Source: Bacteroidota bacterium (GTDB taxonomy: Bacteria; Bacteroidota; Bacteroidia; 2-12-FULL-35-15). Taken from it: DNA of 64,000 nt. This document shows positions 19,254-27,551 of this stretch, in pieces. Positions within the stretch are counted from its first letter, which is position 1; each line of letters starts with the position of its first letter. Both the position numbers and the translations under genes were made by a program. The notes under the pieces are model-generated. The model was given only the letters and a program-made list of their open reading frames with translations, did not search any database and was not told the origin of the DNA. Location of the stretch: positions 72,813 to 136,812 of the forward strand of contig JAFLBF010000008.1 of NCBI GenBank assembly GCA_017303895.1, in the 5' to 3' direction.

Positions 19254-20419
19254 TATTTACCTTTTTTAAAAAGTTGTTCCAGACTGATGGCAGATGATTT
19301 CCAATTAAACGTGCTCAAAACATAATCATGCCCATTTTTTGCGATCGAATTTCTCAATTCGTTATCAGACAGCATTAATAATATAGCATGTGCATATTGC
19401 TCTGGCGTATCGGCAACAATGATCTGTTCGCCATTCTTTGCTTTTAATGCATTATTAGCCATGGATGAAGTAATGCAAGGAATTTCCATCGCCATAGCTT
19501 CCAGAAGTTTGTTTTGTAAACCGATACTGATCTGCATAGGTGCAACCAAAAGAACAGATTTTGCATAGTTATCTCTCACATCATTGACCCATCCACTCAC
19601 AACTACGCGCTCAGAGGCCAAAGCAAGAACCTTATCACTTGGTGATGTTCCTGATATTAACAACCGTACATCAGGTCGTTTAAGCCAAACAATAGGAAGG
19701 ATCTTATTGACTAAAAATTCTGCACTCTCAATATTAGGGGGATAATTCATGTTCCCGTTGAACAAAAGCTCAAACTCCTTTTCTTTTTTTATTGGTTTAA
19801 AGTAGTTAGAGTCAATACCATTTGAAATAACTGATATTTTATCCCTTTCAGGATGAGGGATCAAGGCTCTGTCTTGTTCCGAAATTATGATCTTATTATC
19901 AAAGTAAGCAAATACTTCGTGCTCATACTTCAACAATCGTTTATATTCCATTTTCAGTAATGGGCGCATATAAAAATGATCTTTCTCTATCCTCCTCTCT
20001 ATGCCTTTCGAAAAAACATCCATATAATCCAAGGTCTTGGAGATCTTGCTATTCTTTGCATATTCAGAAGTCCGGATCAATTGACAAAATAGATGATCAG
20101 GAGAATGTTTCTTTACAAATTCATCAAAACTCTTTTGTGCCTTTTTAGAATAAAAATAACCTACCTGAAAAGGTAAGCCGGAGAAAAAAGCACGAAACAA
20201 ATTCCCGATTATTCTCAATTTAGAGAGTGGGAAAACATGGATCGCTACACAATATTTTTTTAGTTCATCTAATGCTGATTGTTCAAGACTTGAATCGTTT
20301 AAACAAAAGAGAGTAATCTGGTTATTTTTCGATAATTCCTTTATCTGATTGTACGCACGTAATTTATCCCCTTTTTCAAGAGGGAAAGGAACGCGTGACA
20401 ATACGATCAGTATCTTCAT
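19253..20419 (-). CDS. Glycosyltransferase family 4 (Stp1-like)
   Basis: A 388-residue GT-B protein. It opens MKILIVLSRVPFPLEKGDKL, a pattern shared with the TIGR03087/Stp1 sugar transferases, and ends with the GT4 nucleotide-sugar segment (LLEAMAMEIPCITSSMANNAL about residue 320). The middle strand FNGNMNYPPNIES marks the domain boundary. It probably adds a sugar to a surface glycan or lipid. It overlaps the next upstream glycosyltransferase by 4 bases (ATGA) and the downstream amidotransferase by one base. No exosortase, the usual partner of Stp1, is visible. Confidence 0.87.
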   Translation of the reverse strand: MKILIVLSRVPFPLEKGDKLRAYNQIKELSKNNQITLFCLNDSSLEQSALDELKKYCVAIHVFPLSKLRIIGNLFRAFFSGLPFQVGYFYSKKAQKSFDEFVKKHSPDHLFCQLIRTSEYAKNSKISKTLDYMDVFSKGIERRIEKDHFYMRPLLKMEYKRLLKYEHEVFAYFDNKIIISEQDRALIPHPERDKISVISNGIDSNYFKPIKKEKEFELLFNGNMNYPPNIESAEFLVNKILPIVWLKRPDVRLLISGTSPSDKVLALASERVVVSGWVNDVRDNYAKSVLLVAPMQISIGLQNKLLEAMAMEIPCITSSMANNALKAKNGEQIIVADTPEQYAHAILLMLSDNELRNSIAKNGHDYVLSTFNWKSSAISLEQLFKKGK

Positions 20420-21615
20420 TTAGCTAGATCTTTATAGAATTGAGACAAGCCCTCACAAATAATTTTGTTATCATACTTTCTTTCAATAAGCTGACGGGCA
20501 TTTAAACCGATCCGGTCCGAAAAATTTTTATCGGACACACATTGAATGATCTTATCAACGAATTCATTTTCAGAATTTGCAATGAGCAAATCTTCTCCTT
20601 CCTTATAATCAATACCTTCGGCTCCAATAGAAGTAGAAATGATCGTTTTGCCCAATGCCATTCCTTCTATGATCTTTACTCGCATCCCTCCACCCGAAAA
20701 TAAAGGAACAAGCATAATTGATTTCGAATTGATAAATTTATGAGAATCGGGCACTTCTCCTACTACTTGAATATTTTTAGCTTTTAGATCCATTAACCAT
20801 TGTGGCATATTTCTTCCTGCCAAAAACAGATTTAGCTCCGGAACTCGCTCTATCACTTTGGGCCATACTGTTTCAACGATCCACTTTATGCCTTCCGCAT
20901 TGGGCATCCAATCCATTGCACCAATATGAAATACAGCAGGGAATTCAGTTGTTGAAGTATCTACATGATAATTCTTGAGGTCAATTCCAAAAGGAATATT
21001 GATCAATGGCAGGCGGCATCCGTCTGCTTTAAATGCTTTTAGATCGATCTCGGTTATCGTTGCAACTCCATCGTACCTATTGATCATACCAAGTTCGTAC
21101 TTTTTTAAGCGGTTCGCCAATAAGTTCAAGTACCATTTTTTTATTGGATTAGCTGTATTATTCGCCAATCGCTGCCAAATTGCATATTCTACATTTTGAG
21201 ATCTTAATACAATTTTTGCTTTCGAATATTTCCTGATCACCTCAACATAAGGAGCCACCCAAAGCGTCTCAAGATGAACAACATCAAATTGTTCCTGCTT
21301 CAAAATACTGGTAAGTCTTTCTTCAAATTCTTTGGAATAAAAACGGACAATATTGTAGGACTCTGAACTAAATAAATTGAGAAATGCATCCAGTGGTTTG
21401 ATAGATGTATCAATAAAAACGGACTCATAACGTGTTCTTCTTCTATAATCCGCATCGATGTCATTTGAATCAATAAAATGTTTTGGCGTGTTTACTGCTA
21501 ATACCTTCACTTGGTTACCAGCCTCCAACAATCCTGTAGTAAGTATGTTCATAGCAACACTTCCACCATCTTTAGGCGGAAAAGGAGGCTTGCTACATAT
21601 TTGTAAAATATTCAT
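20416..21615 (-). CDS. Glycosyltransferase family 4
   Basis: A 399-residue GT-B enzyme starting MNILQICSKPPFPPKDGGS. The C-terminal half shows VFHIGAMDWMPNAEGI, LFLAGRNMP, and the donor-site VPLFSGGGMRVKIIEGMALGKTIIST. The open frame reaches back to 21717, but that part overlaps the divergent gene start and both promoters, so ATG 21615 is chosen. It is the first gene of a four-gene minus operon and is a close relative in layout of the second gene, perhaps by duplication. The glycan product is unknown. Confidence 0.88.
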   Translation of the reverse strand: MNILQICSKPPFPPKDGGSVAMNILTTGLLEAGNQVKVLAVNTPKHFIDSNDIDADYRRRTRYESVFIDTSIKPLDAFLNLFSSESYNIVRFYSKEFEERLTSILKQEQFDVVHLETLWVAPYVEVIRKYSKAKIVLRSQNVEYAIWQRLANNTANPIKKWYLNLLANRLKKYELGMINRYDGVATITEIDLKAFKADGCRLPLINIPFGIDLKNYHVDTSTTEFPAVFHIGAMDWMPNAEGIKWIVETVWPKVIERVPELNLFLAGRNMPQWLMDLKAKNIQVVGEVPDSHKFINSKSIMLVPLFSGGGMRVKIIEGMALGKTIISTSIGAEGIDYKEGEDLLIANSENEFVDKIIQCVSDKNFSDRIGLNARQLIERKYDNKIICEGLSQFYKDLAK

Positions 21616-21639
21616 AATGTATTGTTGGTAATCTAAGGA

Positions 21640-21647
21640 CAAATATA
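21640..21647 (-). promoter_or_regulatory. -7 box of the glycosyltransferase operon
   Basis: On the minus strand this reads TATATTTG, an exact match to TAnnTTTG, 24 bases before the start at 21615. No clear TTTG -33 element is seen at the usual spacing. Confidence 0.5.
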
Positions 21648-21664
21648 ACAAATGCAGCTTACTC

Positions 21665-21694
21665 TTTGTTATTAATAATGAATGCTTATTTTTG
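21665..21694 (+). promoter_or_regulatory. Promoter of the SDR epimerase gene
   Basis: TTTG at 21665-21668 and TATTTTTG at 21687-21694 are separated by 18 bases, fitting the Bacteroidota -33/-7 consensus. The ATG at 21711 follows 16 bases after the -7 box, so the leader is short. Confidence 0.6.
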
Positions 21695-21710
21695 TCTAAA
21701 TTATTCAAAA

Positions 21711-22676
21711 ATGGCAATAAAGGACAAATATCTAATTACCGGTTTCTCAGGTTTTGTGAGCAAGCACTTTTTAGAATATTTGGAACAAAATAATATTGAA
21801 GCGGAGATAATTGGAATAGATGTTCACATGCCCGAATTTAATTATTCAAATTACCGTTCCTTAAATTGTAGCTTTGAAACAATTGACTTACTCAATAAAG
21901 AGGAAGTTGAACGGATCATCAATACATTTAAACCCAATTACATTTTACACTTAGCATCCTATAGCAGTGTGGCATATAGCTGGAAAAATCCGGTAAATAG
22001 TTTCACCAATAACACCAACATATTCTTAAATCTTATTGAGTCGGTAAGAACAACCGGATGTCAATGCAGGATCCTATCTATAGGATCATCTGAAGAATAT
22101 GGAAATGTGTCGGAGAAGGATCTTCCTTTAAAAGAAGATCAAGTATTACATCCTATCAGTCCGTATGCCGTAGCCCGTGTGTCACAAGAGATGCTTTCAA
22201 AAGTATATTGCACAAGCTACGGATTAGACATTGTTATGACACGTTCTTTTAATCATATTGGTGCCGGCCAAAAGGATGTTTTTGTTGTTCCCTCATTTGC
22301 GAAACAACTTATTAATCTTAAAAAAGATCATACATCAAAAAAAGAGTTATTTACTGGCGATACTACCATTGTGCGTGACTTCATAGACGTAAAAGATGTT
22401 GTAAATGCCTATTACCTGCTTTTTCAAAAGGGCAAAAAAGGAGAGATCTACAACATCTGTTCGGGAAAAGGAACATCACTCAATGAAGTTATTTCTATTC
22501 TGACAGAGCTTTTGAATATTGATATTACACATACGATCAATCCCGATCTGGTTCGACCAAATGACAATAAGATCATTATTGGATGTAATCAAAAAATAAT
22601 GAATGATACCGGCTGGAGCTGTAAAATACCTTTAAACCAAAGTCTTCAAGAGATCATTGCCGATCTCAACAAATAA
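21711..22676 (+). CDS. NAD-dependent epimerase/dehydratase (GDP-mannose dehydratase/reductase-like SDR)
   Basis: A 321-residue extended SDR. The dinucleotide motif is TGFSGFVSKHF, with Ser in place of the third Gly. The active site reads SPYAVARVSQEM, that is YxxxR rather than YxxxK, followed by TRSFNHIGAGQ as in GDP-mannose 4,6-dehydratase and GDP-6-deoxy-4-keto-mannose reductase relatives. It probably makes or reduces a nucleotide-linked deoxysugar. ATG 21711 is chosen because the longer frame would start inside the promoter. It is divergent from the glycosyltransferase operon, which fits a shared glycan role. Confidence 0.82.
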   Translation: MAIKDKYLITGFSGFVSKHFLEYLEQNNIEAEIIGIDVHMPEFNYSNYRSLNCSFETIDLLNKEEVERIINTFKPNYILHLASYSSVAYSWKNPVNSFTNNTNIFLNLIESVRTTGCQCRILSIGSSEEYGNVSEKDLPLKEDQVLHPISPYAVARVSQEMLSKVYCTSYGLDIVMTRSFNHIGAGQKDVFVVPSFAKQLINLKKDHTSKKELFTGDTTIVRDFIDVKDVVNAYYLLFQKGKKGEIYNICSGKGTSLNEVISILTELLNIDITHTINPDLVRPNDNKIIIGCNQKIMNDTGWSCKIPLNQSLQEIIADLNK

Positions 22677-22679
22677 CGA

Positions 22680-24092
22680 TTATTTATTTTTTTTAGAAAA
22701 AATATTTTTGATCGGGCTTAAATACGCATCGATATTGAATAGATTGCTATCGGAAGTTGCCTTATAGGTCAAGAAAATTCCAACAGGCAACAATATAATG
22801 GTTGCCAACCACATGCCCTGATAAGCAGGAATTGTGCCTTCCTTGGCGAGTTTCTCTCCTGTAATTGATAGGATATGAAATACTAAAAAGAAGATGATCG
22901 AAACAACCATCGGCATACCTAAGCCGCCCTTTCTAATAATTGCTCCTAGAGGCGCTCCAATAAAAAACAAAACTACACAGGCAATGGATAAAGTGAATTT
23001 CCGGTGCCATTCAATGTTGAACCGATCCACTGAAAATGCATCATTATCGGTATCGTTATATACCGATTCGGTGTATGCTTTTGCACTTCTGGCAATATTG
23101 GATGCGATCTCAATAGCATTTAATTTTTGCTGTTTGGACAGATCTTCAAATGTTAATTCATTCGCTGCTTCCTTGCTTCCATTTTCAGCTAGTTTATATT
23201 TTGAATAATAGGTTTGAATAAGTTGCTTCCCAAATTCTCTTTTCCTTACATCAATTTTTATCTTCAAAGAATCAACGGCAGTATTTAATTGCGACAAATT
23301 CATCATCTGCGCATTATTCTTAAACAAGGCTTCGTCTGTTCTCGACATTTTGAATTCGGAAAGATCGAAGCGGATCACTCTTTCTTCAAATTTATCTCTG
23401 ATCAGCGGATGCGTCTCTGCATCTTTTGGATTATCGGCCATCTCTTTATAACTCACACCATTTTTAAGGGTAAGTACCAAAAACATTTTATCAGCCGTTT
23501 GCTCCATTACCCCGCTTTCAGCAGACAGGATAATATTATTACCCTGCATAGCCCGGTGATCATAGATCATAATATCATTCAGTGTTTTACCATCCTTCCC
23601 CTTTTTCCCTACACGTATGCTAAAACCTTCCAAGCCATTATTAAAGACACCATCCTTAAATAATAATGCCGGCTTCGATTCTCTTACATCATACAATAAT
23701 GAACCGGCCTTTAGATTGGTATAAGGAAGAATATTATTGGAGAAATAGAATGCAGCTACAGATATCAAGGTGGTAAAAACCAGCAAGGGCATCATGATCT
23801 TTTGCAAAGAAAGCCCGGAACTTTTCATGGCCGTAAGCTCAAAATGTTCTCCCAGGTTACCGAAAGTCATTAAAGAAGACAATAAGATCGCCAGTGGTAA
23901 TGCCGTGGGAATTGTAGTTAAGGAAAAATAAAAGAAAAGTTCTGATAAAACACCAGCTCCTAATCCCTTGCCGACAAAATCATCTATATACTTGAAAATA
24001 AACATCATAAAGAACACAAACATGGCAATGAAAAAGGTCATTACAAATGGTCCTAAATATGACTTTAAAATAAACTTATGAAGTGTTTTCAT
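22680..24092 (-). CDS. LptF/LptG family permease
   Basis: A 470-residue YjgP/YjgQ family inner-membrane protein. Three N-terminal helices (KSYLGPFVMTFFIAMFVFF, then two more), a periplasmic beta-jellyroll-like middle (about residues 130-340) and three C-terminal helices (FFIGAPLGAIIRKGGLG) match LptF/LptG, which with LptB extracts lipopolysaccharide from the inner membrane. Which paralogue it is cannot be told alone. ATG 24092 (MKTLHKF) is chosen; the frame upstream runs into the -7 box. It converges with the SDR gene (3 bases apart) and diverges from the ArnT-like gene. Confidence 0.9.
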   Translation of the reverse strand: MKTLHKFILKSYLGPFVMTFFIAMFVFFMMFIFKYIDDFVGKGLGAGVLSELFFYFSLTTIPTALPLAILLSSLMTFGNLGEHFELTAMKSSGLSLQKIMMPLLVFTTLISVAAFYFSNNILPYTNLKAGSLLYDVRESKPALLFKDGVFNNGLEGFSIRVGKKGKDGKTLNDIMIYDHRAMQGNNIILSAESGVMEQTADKMFLVLTLKNGVSYKEMADNPKDAETHPLIRDKFEERVIRFDLSEFKMSRTDEALFKNNAQMMNLSQLNTAVDSLKIKIDVRKREFGKQLIQTYYSKYKLAENGSKEAANELTFEDLSKQQKLNAIEIASNIARSAKAYTESVYNDTDNDAFSVDRFNIEWHRKFTLSIACVVLFFIGAPLGAIIRKGGLGMPMVVSIIFFLVFHILSITGEKLAKEGTIPAYQGMWLATIILLPVGIFLTYKATSDSNLFNIDAYLSPIKNIFSKKNK

Positions 24093-24113
24093 TCTTATCT
24101 CCACGGGGGCTGA

Positions 24114-24142
24114 CAAATATAGCAAATACTATGCTATATTTG
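24114..24142. promoter_or_regulatory. Perfect inverted repeat carrying two divergent -7 boxes
   Basis: Arms 24114-24124 and 24132-24142 are perfect 11-base reverse complements around a 7-base spacer. The right arm ends in TATATTTG (24135-24142, plus) and the left arm in TATATTTG on the minus strand (24121-24114). They would serve the ArnT-like gene and the lptF/G gene. Neither side has a good TTTG -33 box, so an operator function is also possible. Confidence 0.6.
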
Positions 24143-24168
24143 TGGGAGTAAAAAAGCATAAATACAGC

Positions 24169-25623
24169 ATGCCATCTATCTTCTCATCAAAAACAATCCC
24201 CTTTTGGTTGTTTACCATTGCATCTATTTTTATCCTGACGATATCTCAACTCATTCAGGATGGCGTATTTATGGATGGAATGTTATACATCAGCGTAAGT
24301 AAAAATTTGGCGGATGGCATGGGTAACTTTTGGGAGCCGCATTTTAGTAAAACAGTTATGCCTGTATTTAGAGAACAACCTCCCCTCTATTTTGGAATGT
24401 TAGCGGTCTTATTCAAGATCTTTGGCTCGAGCATGTATGTGGAACGTCTCTACTGCTTTCTATGTTTTGTGATCACACTTTTCTACATCCACAAAATATG
24501 GCGTTCTGTGTATGCAAGCAATAAATCCATTGCCGCTAACAGCTGGCTTCCAATTTTGTTCTTTTCATCTATCCCTGTTGCTTTTTGGGCTTATGCCAAT
24601 CATGTGGAAGAAACGGTAATGACCATGTTCGCTACCATGTCGGTTTACTATCTAAGTAAAGCGCTTTTTGAGAGAGAAAAAGTGATATTAAATATTATCA
24701 TTGCCGGGATCTGTGTTTTCCTATCCAGCCTTACCAAAGGAATACAAGGAATGTTTCCGATCGCAGGCGTATTCTTTTATTGGATCGCTAAAAAAGATTT
24801 TACGTTCAAACAAAATGTCATTTATTCCTCTCTTCTTGTTCTTACTCCATTTGCTATTTATGGCATATTATTCCTGATCGATCCACATATTTACGAAGTG
24901 CTAAAAATGTATCTCGAGAACCGCTTGGGAATAGCCTTTAAAGGAACCATGCACAACACGACTGATAATCGTTTTGAGATCATGATACGATTATTTACCG
25001 AGCTTATACCCATGCTTGCACTAATGCTGATCTTCTTTATATGGAATAAAAAATGGAAAAACAATGGTGCCTCTTCCACATTTCATAAAACAGAAGTTCT
25101 TTGGTTCCTATTGATCGGATTCTCCGGCTCAGTTCCATTAATGTCAACATTAGAGCAAAGAGGATTTTATTTACTCACTTCATTACCCATGTTTGCCTTA
25201 ACCGGTGCCTGTGCTATTGCAAACAACGTAACAGAAATTACAGAGAAGATCAACATAAGCAGCTCAAGCTTAAAAATGGTCAGATGGGCGATGCTTGTTG
25301 TTCTTACCGGATCTATTATTTATACAGCTACTTGTGTTGGCAAAACAAAACGTGATAAAGAAATGCTAAGCGATATTTACACCTTAGGAACGATCATTCC
25401 TAGAGGAGAAATAATCGGTATTCCGCTTGATATGTGGGAAAAATGGAATTTTCAAACGTATATGGTTCGATTCAATTATATAAGTTTAGATGGAACAGGT
25501 CAAAAAAACAAATACTTTGCTATTGCCAAAGAATTGCCTAAAACACTAGTCCCTGAAGGATATGAATTATACCCGCTAAAAACGGAGTATCTCGATCTGT
25601 ATATCTTAAAGACGGATCAATAA
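24169..25623 (+). CDS. ArnT/PMT-like membrane glycosyltransferase (GT-C)
   Basis: A 484-residue polytopic protein. The first large loop has DGMLYISVSKNLADG and FREQPPLYFGMLAVLF, the acidic and PPLY motifs of the dolichyl-phosphate-mannose/ArnT (GT39/GT83) family; about ten hydrophobic segments follow. Such enzymes use a polyprenyl-phosphate sugar on the periplasmic side to modify lipid A, glycans or proteins. The GTG at 24142 lies in the -7 box, so ATG 24169 is used. A DPM1-like synthase that could make its donor is next, 36 bases downstream. Confidence 0.85.
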   Translation: MPSIFSSKTIPFWLFTIASIFILTISQLIQDGVFMDGMLYISVSKNLADGMGNFWEPHFSKTVMPVFREQPPLYFGMLAVLFKIFGSSMYVERLYCFLCFVITLFYIHKIWRSVYASNKSIAANSWLPILFFSSIPVAFWAYANHVEETVMTMFATMSVYYLSKALFEREKVILNIIIAGICVFLSSLTKGIQGMFPIAGVFFYWIAKKDFTFKQNVIYSSLLVLTPFAIYGILFLIDPHIYEVLKMYLENRLGIAFKGTMHNTTDNRFEIMIRLFTELIPMLALMLIFFIWNKKWKNNGASSTFHKTEVLWFLLIGFSGSVPLMSTLEQRGFYLLTSLPMFALTGACAIANNVTEITEKINISSSSLKMVRWAMLVVLTGSIIYTATCVGKTKRDKEMLSDIYTLGTIIPRGEIIGIPLDMWEKWNFQTYMVRFNYISLDGTGQKNKYFAIAKELPKTLVPEGYELYPLKTEYLDLYILKTDQ

Positions 25624-25635
25624 ACATTATTTTAT

Positions 25636-25643
25636 TACTTTTG
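25636..25643 (+). promoter_or_regulatory. -7 box before the DPM1-like gene
   Basis: TACTTTTG matches TAnnTTTG exactly and is followed by C, as in many Bacteroidota promoters; it ends 16 bases before the ATG at 25660. No clear -33 element is visible, so the gene may be read both from here and from the upstream gene. Confidence 0.45.
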
Positions 25644-25659
25644 CAACAAATACAAAAAA

Positions 25660-26409
25660 ATGATCAAGAATAAAAAAGTAGTTGTCGTATTACCGGCCTA
25701 CAATGCAGCCCTTACTCTGGAAAAAACATATAACGAGATCCCTTTTGATATTGTGGATGAAGTGGTGCTTGTAGATGATGTAAGTAAAGACAATACTGTT
25801 GAAGTTGCCAAACGAATTGGGATCAAACACATTGTTCAGCATCAGAAAAATCGCGGATATGGCGGTAATCAAAAGTCATGCTACGACAAAGCCTTGGAAT
25901 TAGGTGGCGATATTGTGATCATGCTGCACCCTGACTATCAATATACACCACTATTAATTCAATCAATGGCACATATCATTGCCAATGATCTTTATCCTGC
26001 GGTGTTTGGCTCCCGTATTTTAGGGAAAGGAGCTTTAAAAGGTGGAATGCCTTTGTATAAATACTTTTTCAATCGCTGCTTAACACTTACACAAAACATA
26101 CTGATCAATCAAAAATTATCGGAATACCATACCGGTTACCGTGCATTTTCCAGAGAGATCCTGGAGACAGTAGATTACCACGCGAATGACGATGATTTTG
26201 TATTTGACAATGAAATGATCTCTCAGGTATTTATGGCCGGTTTCGAGATCGCGGAGATCACTTGCCCGACCAAATATTTTGAAGAAGCTTCCTCGATCAA
26301 CTTCTCCCGTAGTATGAAATATGGATTAGGCGTATTAAGGGTTTCATTTACACATTTCTTCTATAAAATGGGCTTGAATAAATCCAAGATCTACAACAGA
26401 AAAAAATAA
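25660..26409 (+). CDS. GT2 glycosyltransferase, polyprenyl-phosphate sugar synthase-like
   Basis: A 249-residue GT-A protein of the DPM1/ArnC type: VVVVLPAYNAALTLEKTY at the start, VDEVVLVDDVSKDNT (first Asp site) about residue 30, and GDIVIMLHPDYQY, where HPDYQ replaces the more usual DAD/DxD, about residue 85. It lacks the C-terminal membrane helices of ArnC, so it is probably a peripheral enzyme making a lipid-phosphate sugar. The ArnT/PMT-like gene directly upstream is its likely user. A strong terminator follows. Confidence 0.87.
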   Translation: MIKNKKVVVVLPAYNAALTLEKTYNEIPFDIVDEVVLVDDVSKDNTVEVAKRIGIKHIVQHQKNRGYGGNQKSCYDKALELGGDIVIMLHPDYQYTPLLIQSMAHIIANDLYPAVFGSRILGKGALKGGMPLYKYFFNRCLTLTQNILINQKLSEYHTGYRAFSREILETVDYHANDDDFVFDNEMISQVFMAGFEIAEITCPTKYFEEASSINFSRSMKYGLGVLRVSFTHFFYKMGLNKSKIYNRKK

Positions 26410-26417
26410 CACAGATC

Positions 26418-26448
26418 TCCCCCGTTTAAAATAAGCGGGGGATTTTTT
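26418..26448 (+). terminator. Rho-independent terminator after the DPM1-like gene
   Basis: The stem TCCCCCG (26418-26424) pairs with CGGGGGA (26436-26442); a run of six T follows at 26443-26448. Confidence 0.85.
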
Positions 26449-26495
26449 ATGGAATCTATTTCAACCCGGCATCTTCATATAAAATCCTATTTACT

Positions 26496-27020
26496 ATGAA
26501 GACCGAATCCCAACCAAAGATCACCATCCCGAAACCCTGTCATGAGAACTGGGATGAAATGACTCCTAACGAAAAAGGTGCATTTTGTGCTAAATGTTGT
26601 AAAACCGTGGTTGATTTTACTAAAAAATCAATTGAAGAAATTGTTCAACACATAGAAGAACGTAAAAATGAAAAAGTATGTGGCCGCTTCGAAAACGAAC
26701 AAGTAAGTAGCCCCGCTGTGATCAATTTTAAGATCCCAATTTCCTTATTACCAACCAATATCTCTATCCGTAAGGCATTTGCGATAGCTGCTTTTTTAGT
26801 GTTTGGAGTTGGCTTATTCAGCTGTTCTACTCATACAGGACGAACGATGGGTGAAATAAGTGTAATTGACACACCAACAGTTGGCACCACGCCTAGCATT
26901 GCAACAGAAAAATTAATGGGAGATACGGTAATTGTAGTGGAACCTATGACAAAAGGAGAAGTACAGATTGACACTACCCCAATAGCCCATCCGAAAATGG
27001 GAAAGGTCAAAATTGAGTAA
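26496..27020 (+). CDS. Membrane-anchored protein with N-terminal Cys-rich Bacteroidota motif
   Basis: A 174-residue protein of unknown function. Residues 10-41 contain PKPCHENWDEM and GAFCAKCCKTVVDFT, giving a C-x3-W-x2-M then FC-x2-CC-K-x-V-x-DF pattern that I associate with an N-terminal module found on several Bacteroidota envelope proteins; it might bind a metal. One hydrophobic segment follows (AFAIAAFLVFGVGLFSC about residues 90-108), then a Thr/Pro-rich tail of about 65 residues. It is probably an inner-membrane protein with a cytoplasmic Cys module and a periplasmic tail. Flanked by strong terminators on both sides, it is a monocistronic unit. Confidence 0.7.
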   Translation: MKTESQPKITIPKPCHENWDEMTPNEKGAFCAKCCKTVVDFTKKSIEEIVQHIEERKNEKVCGRFENEQVSSPAVINFKIPISLLPTNISIRKAFAIAAFLVFGVGLFSCSTHTGRTMGEISVIDTPTVGTTPSIATEKLMGDTVIVVEPMTKGEVQIDTTPIAHPKMGKVKIE

Positions 27021-27054
27021 AAAAAATCCCCCACATAAGCGTGGGGGATTTTTT
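27021..27054. terminator. Bidirectional rho-independent terminator
   Basis: The stem AATCCCCCAC (27025-27034) pairs with GTGGGGGATT (27041-27050), loop ATAAGC, flanked by A and T tracts that work in both directions between two convergent genes. Confidence 0.88.
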
Positions 27055-27550
27055 ATTCTGCTTTAGGAGCTTCTGTTTGAGTTGAATCAGTTGCCGGTTT
27101 TGCCGGAGCAGGTTTAGGCTGCGGCTTTACCTTTTTCTTATTCTTTTGAGTCCCTGAAAAATCATAGGTATGAATTACTTTTCCTTTTTTACGATGTGTC
27201 AATGTTCCTGTGATCTTATCATCGTCAACAGAACCCTCCCATGAAAAACGTTCTTGTGATTCATCATTTTTAGCTTCCACAGTATACTTCACAATTGATT
27301 TTCCGGAAGTGGAATCCACCTCATACTCATAATCTACTTGTGATGGAAACCCGGCTAGGCCCATGAATGAAGACTTGTATTTACCGGTCATAAAACTTAC
27401 TTCATCCTTTTGAGGTTCAGCTTTCTTCTTTTCTTGCTCAGTAAGGGTTATGGAGAAGATCTTTCCGTCAACCGGACTTTTCTTTTTTGCCTGAGCAAAA
27501 CCTGCATTTGATATCAATGCAAGAAAACAAATAATGATCGCTTTTTTCAT
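27053..27550 (-). CDS. Secreted protein of unknown function
   Basis: A 165-residue protein with a clear signal peptide (MKKAIIICFLALISNAGFAQA). The body, about residues 28-130, looks like a small beta-sheet domain (SFMTGKYKSSFMGLAGFPSQVDYEYEV, GTLTHRKKGKVIHTYDFSG), and a low-complexity tail rich in Pro, Lys and Ala ends it. No family was recognised. It begins one base after the stop of the 42-residue lipoprotein gene upstream, so both should be co-transcribed. A periplasmic location is inferred. Confidence 0.7.
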   Translation of the reverse strand: MKKAIIICFLALISNAGFAQAKKKSPVDGKIFSITLTEQEKKKAEPQKDEVSFMTGKYKSSFMGLAGFPSQVDYEYEVDSTSGKSIVKYTVEAKNDESQERFSWEGSVDDDKITGTLTHRKKGKVIHTYDFSGTQKNKKKVKPQPKPAPAKPATDSTQTEAPKAE

Positions 27551-27551
27551 A

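Noticed and set aside
21616-21717. 34-residue extension of the minus-strand glycosyltransferase
   Set aside because: It crosses two promoters and the start of the divergent gene; GT4 homology begins at MNILQICSKPPFPP.
22894-23663. Plus-strand open frames of 104 and 124 residues inside the LptF/G gene
   Set aside because: They are antisense to a well-supported membrane protein gene, with no start context or homology of their own.
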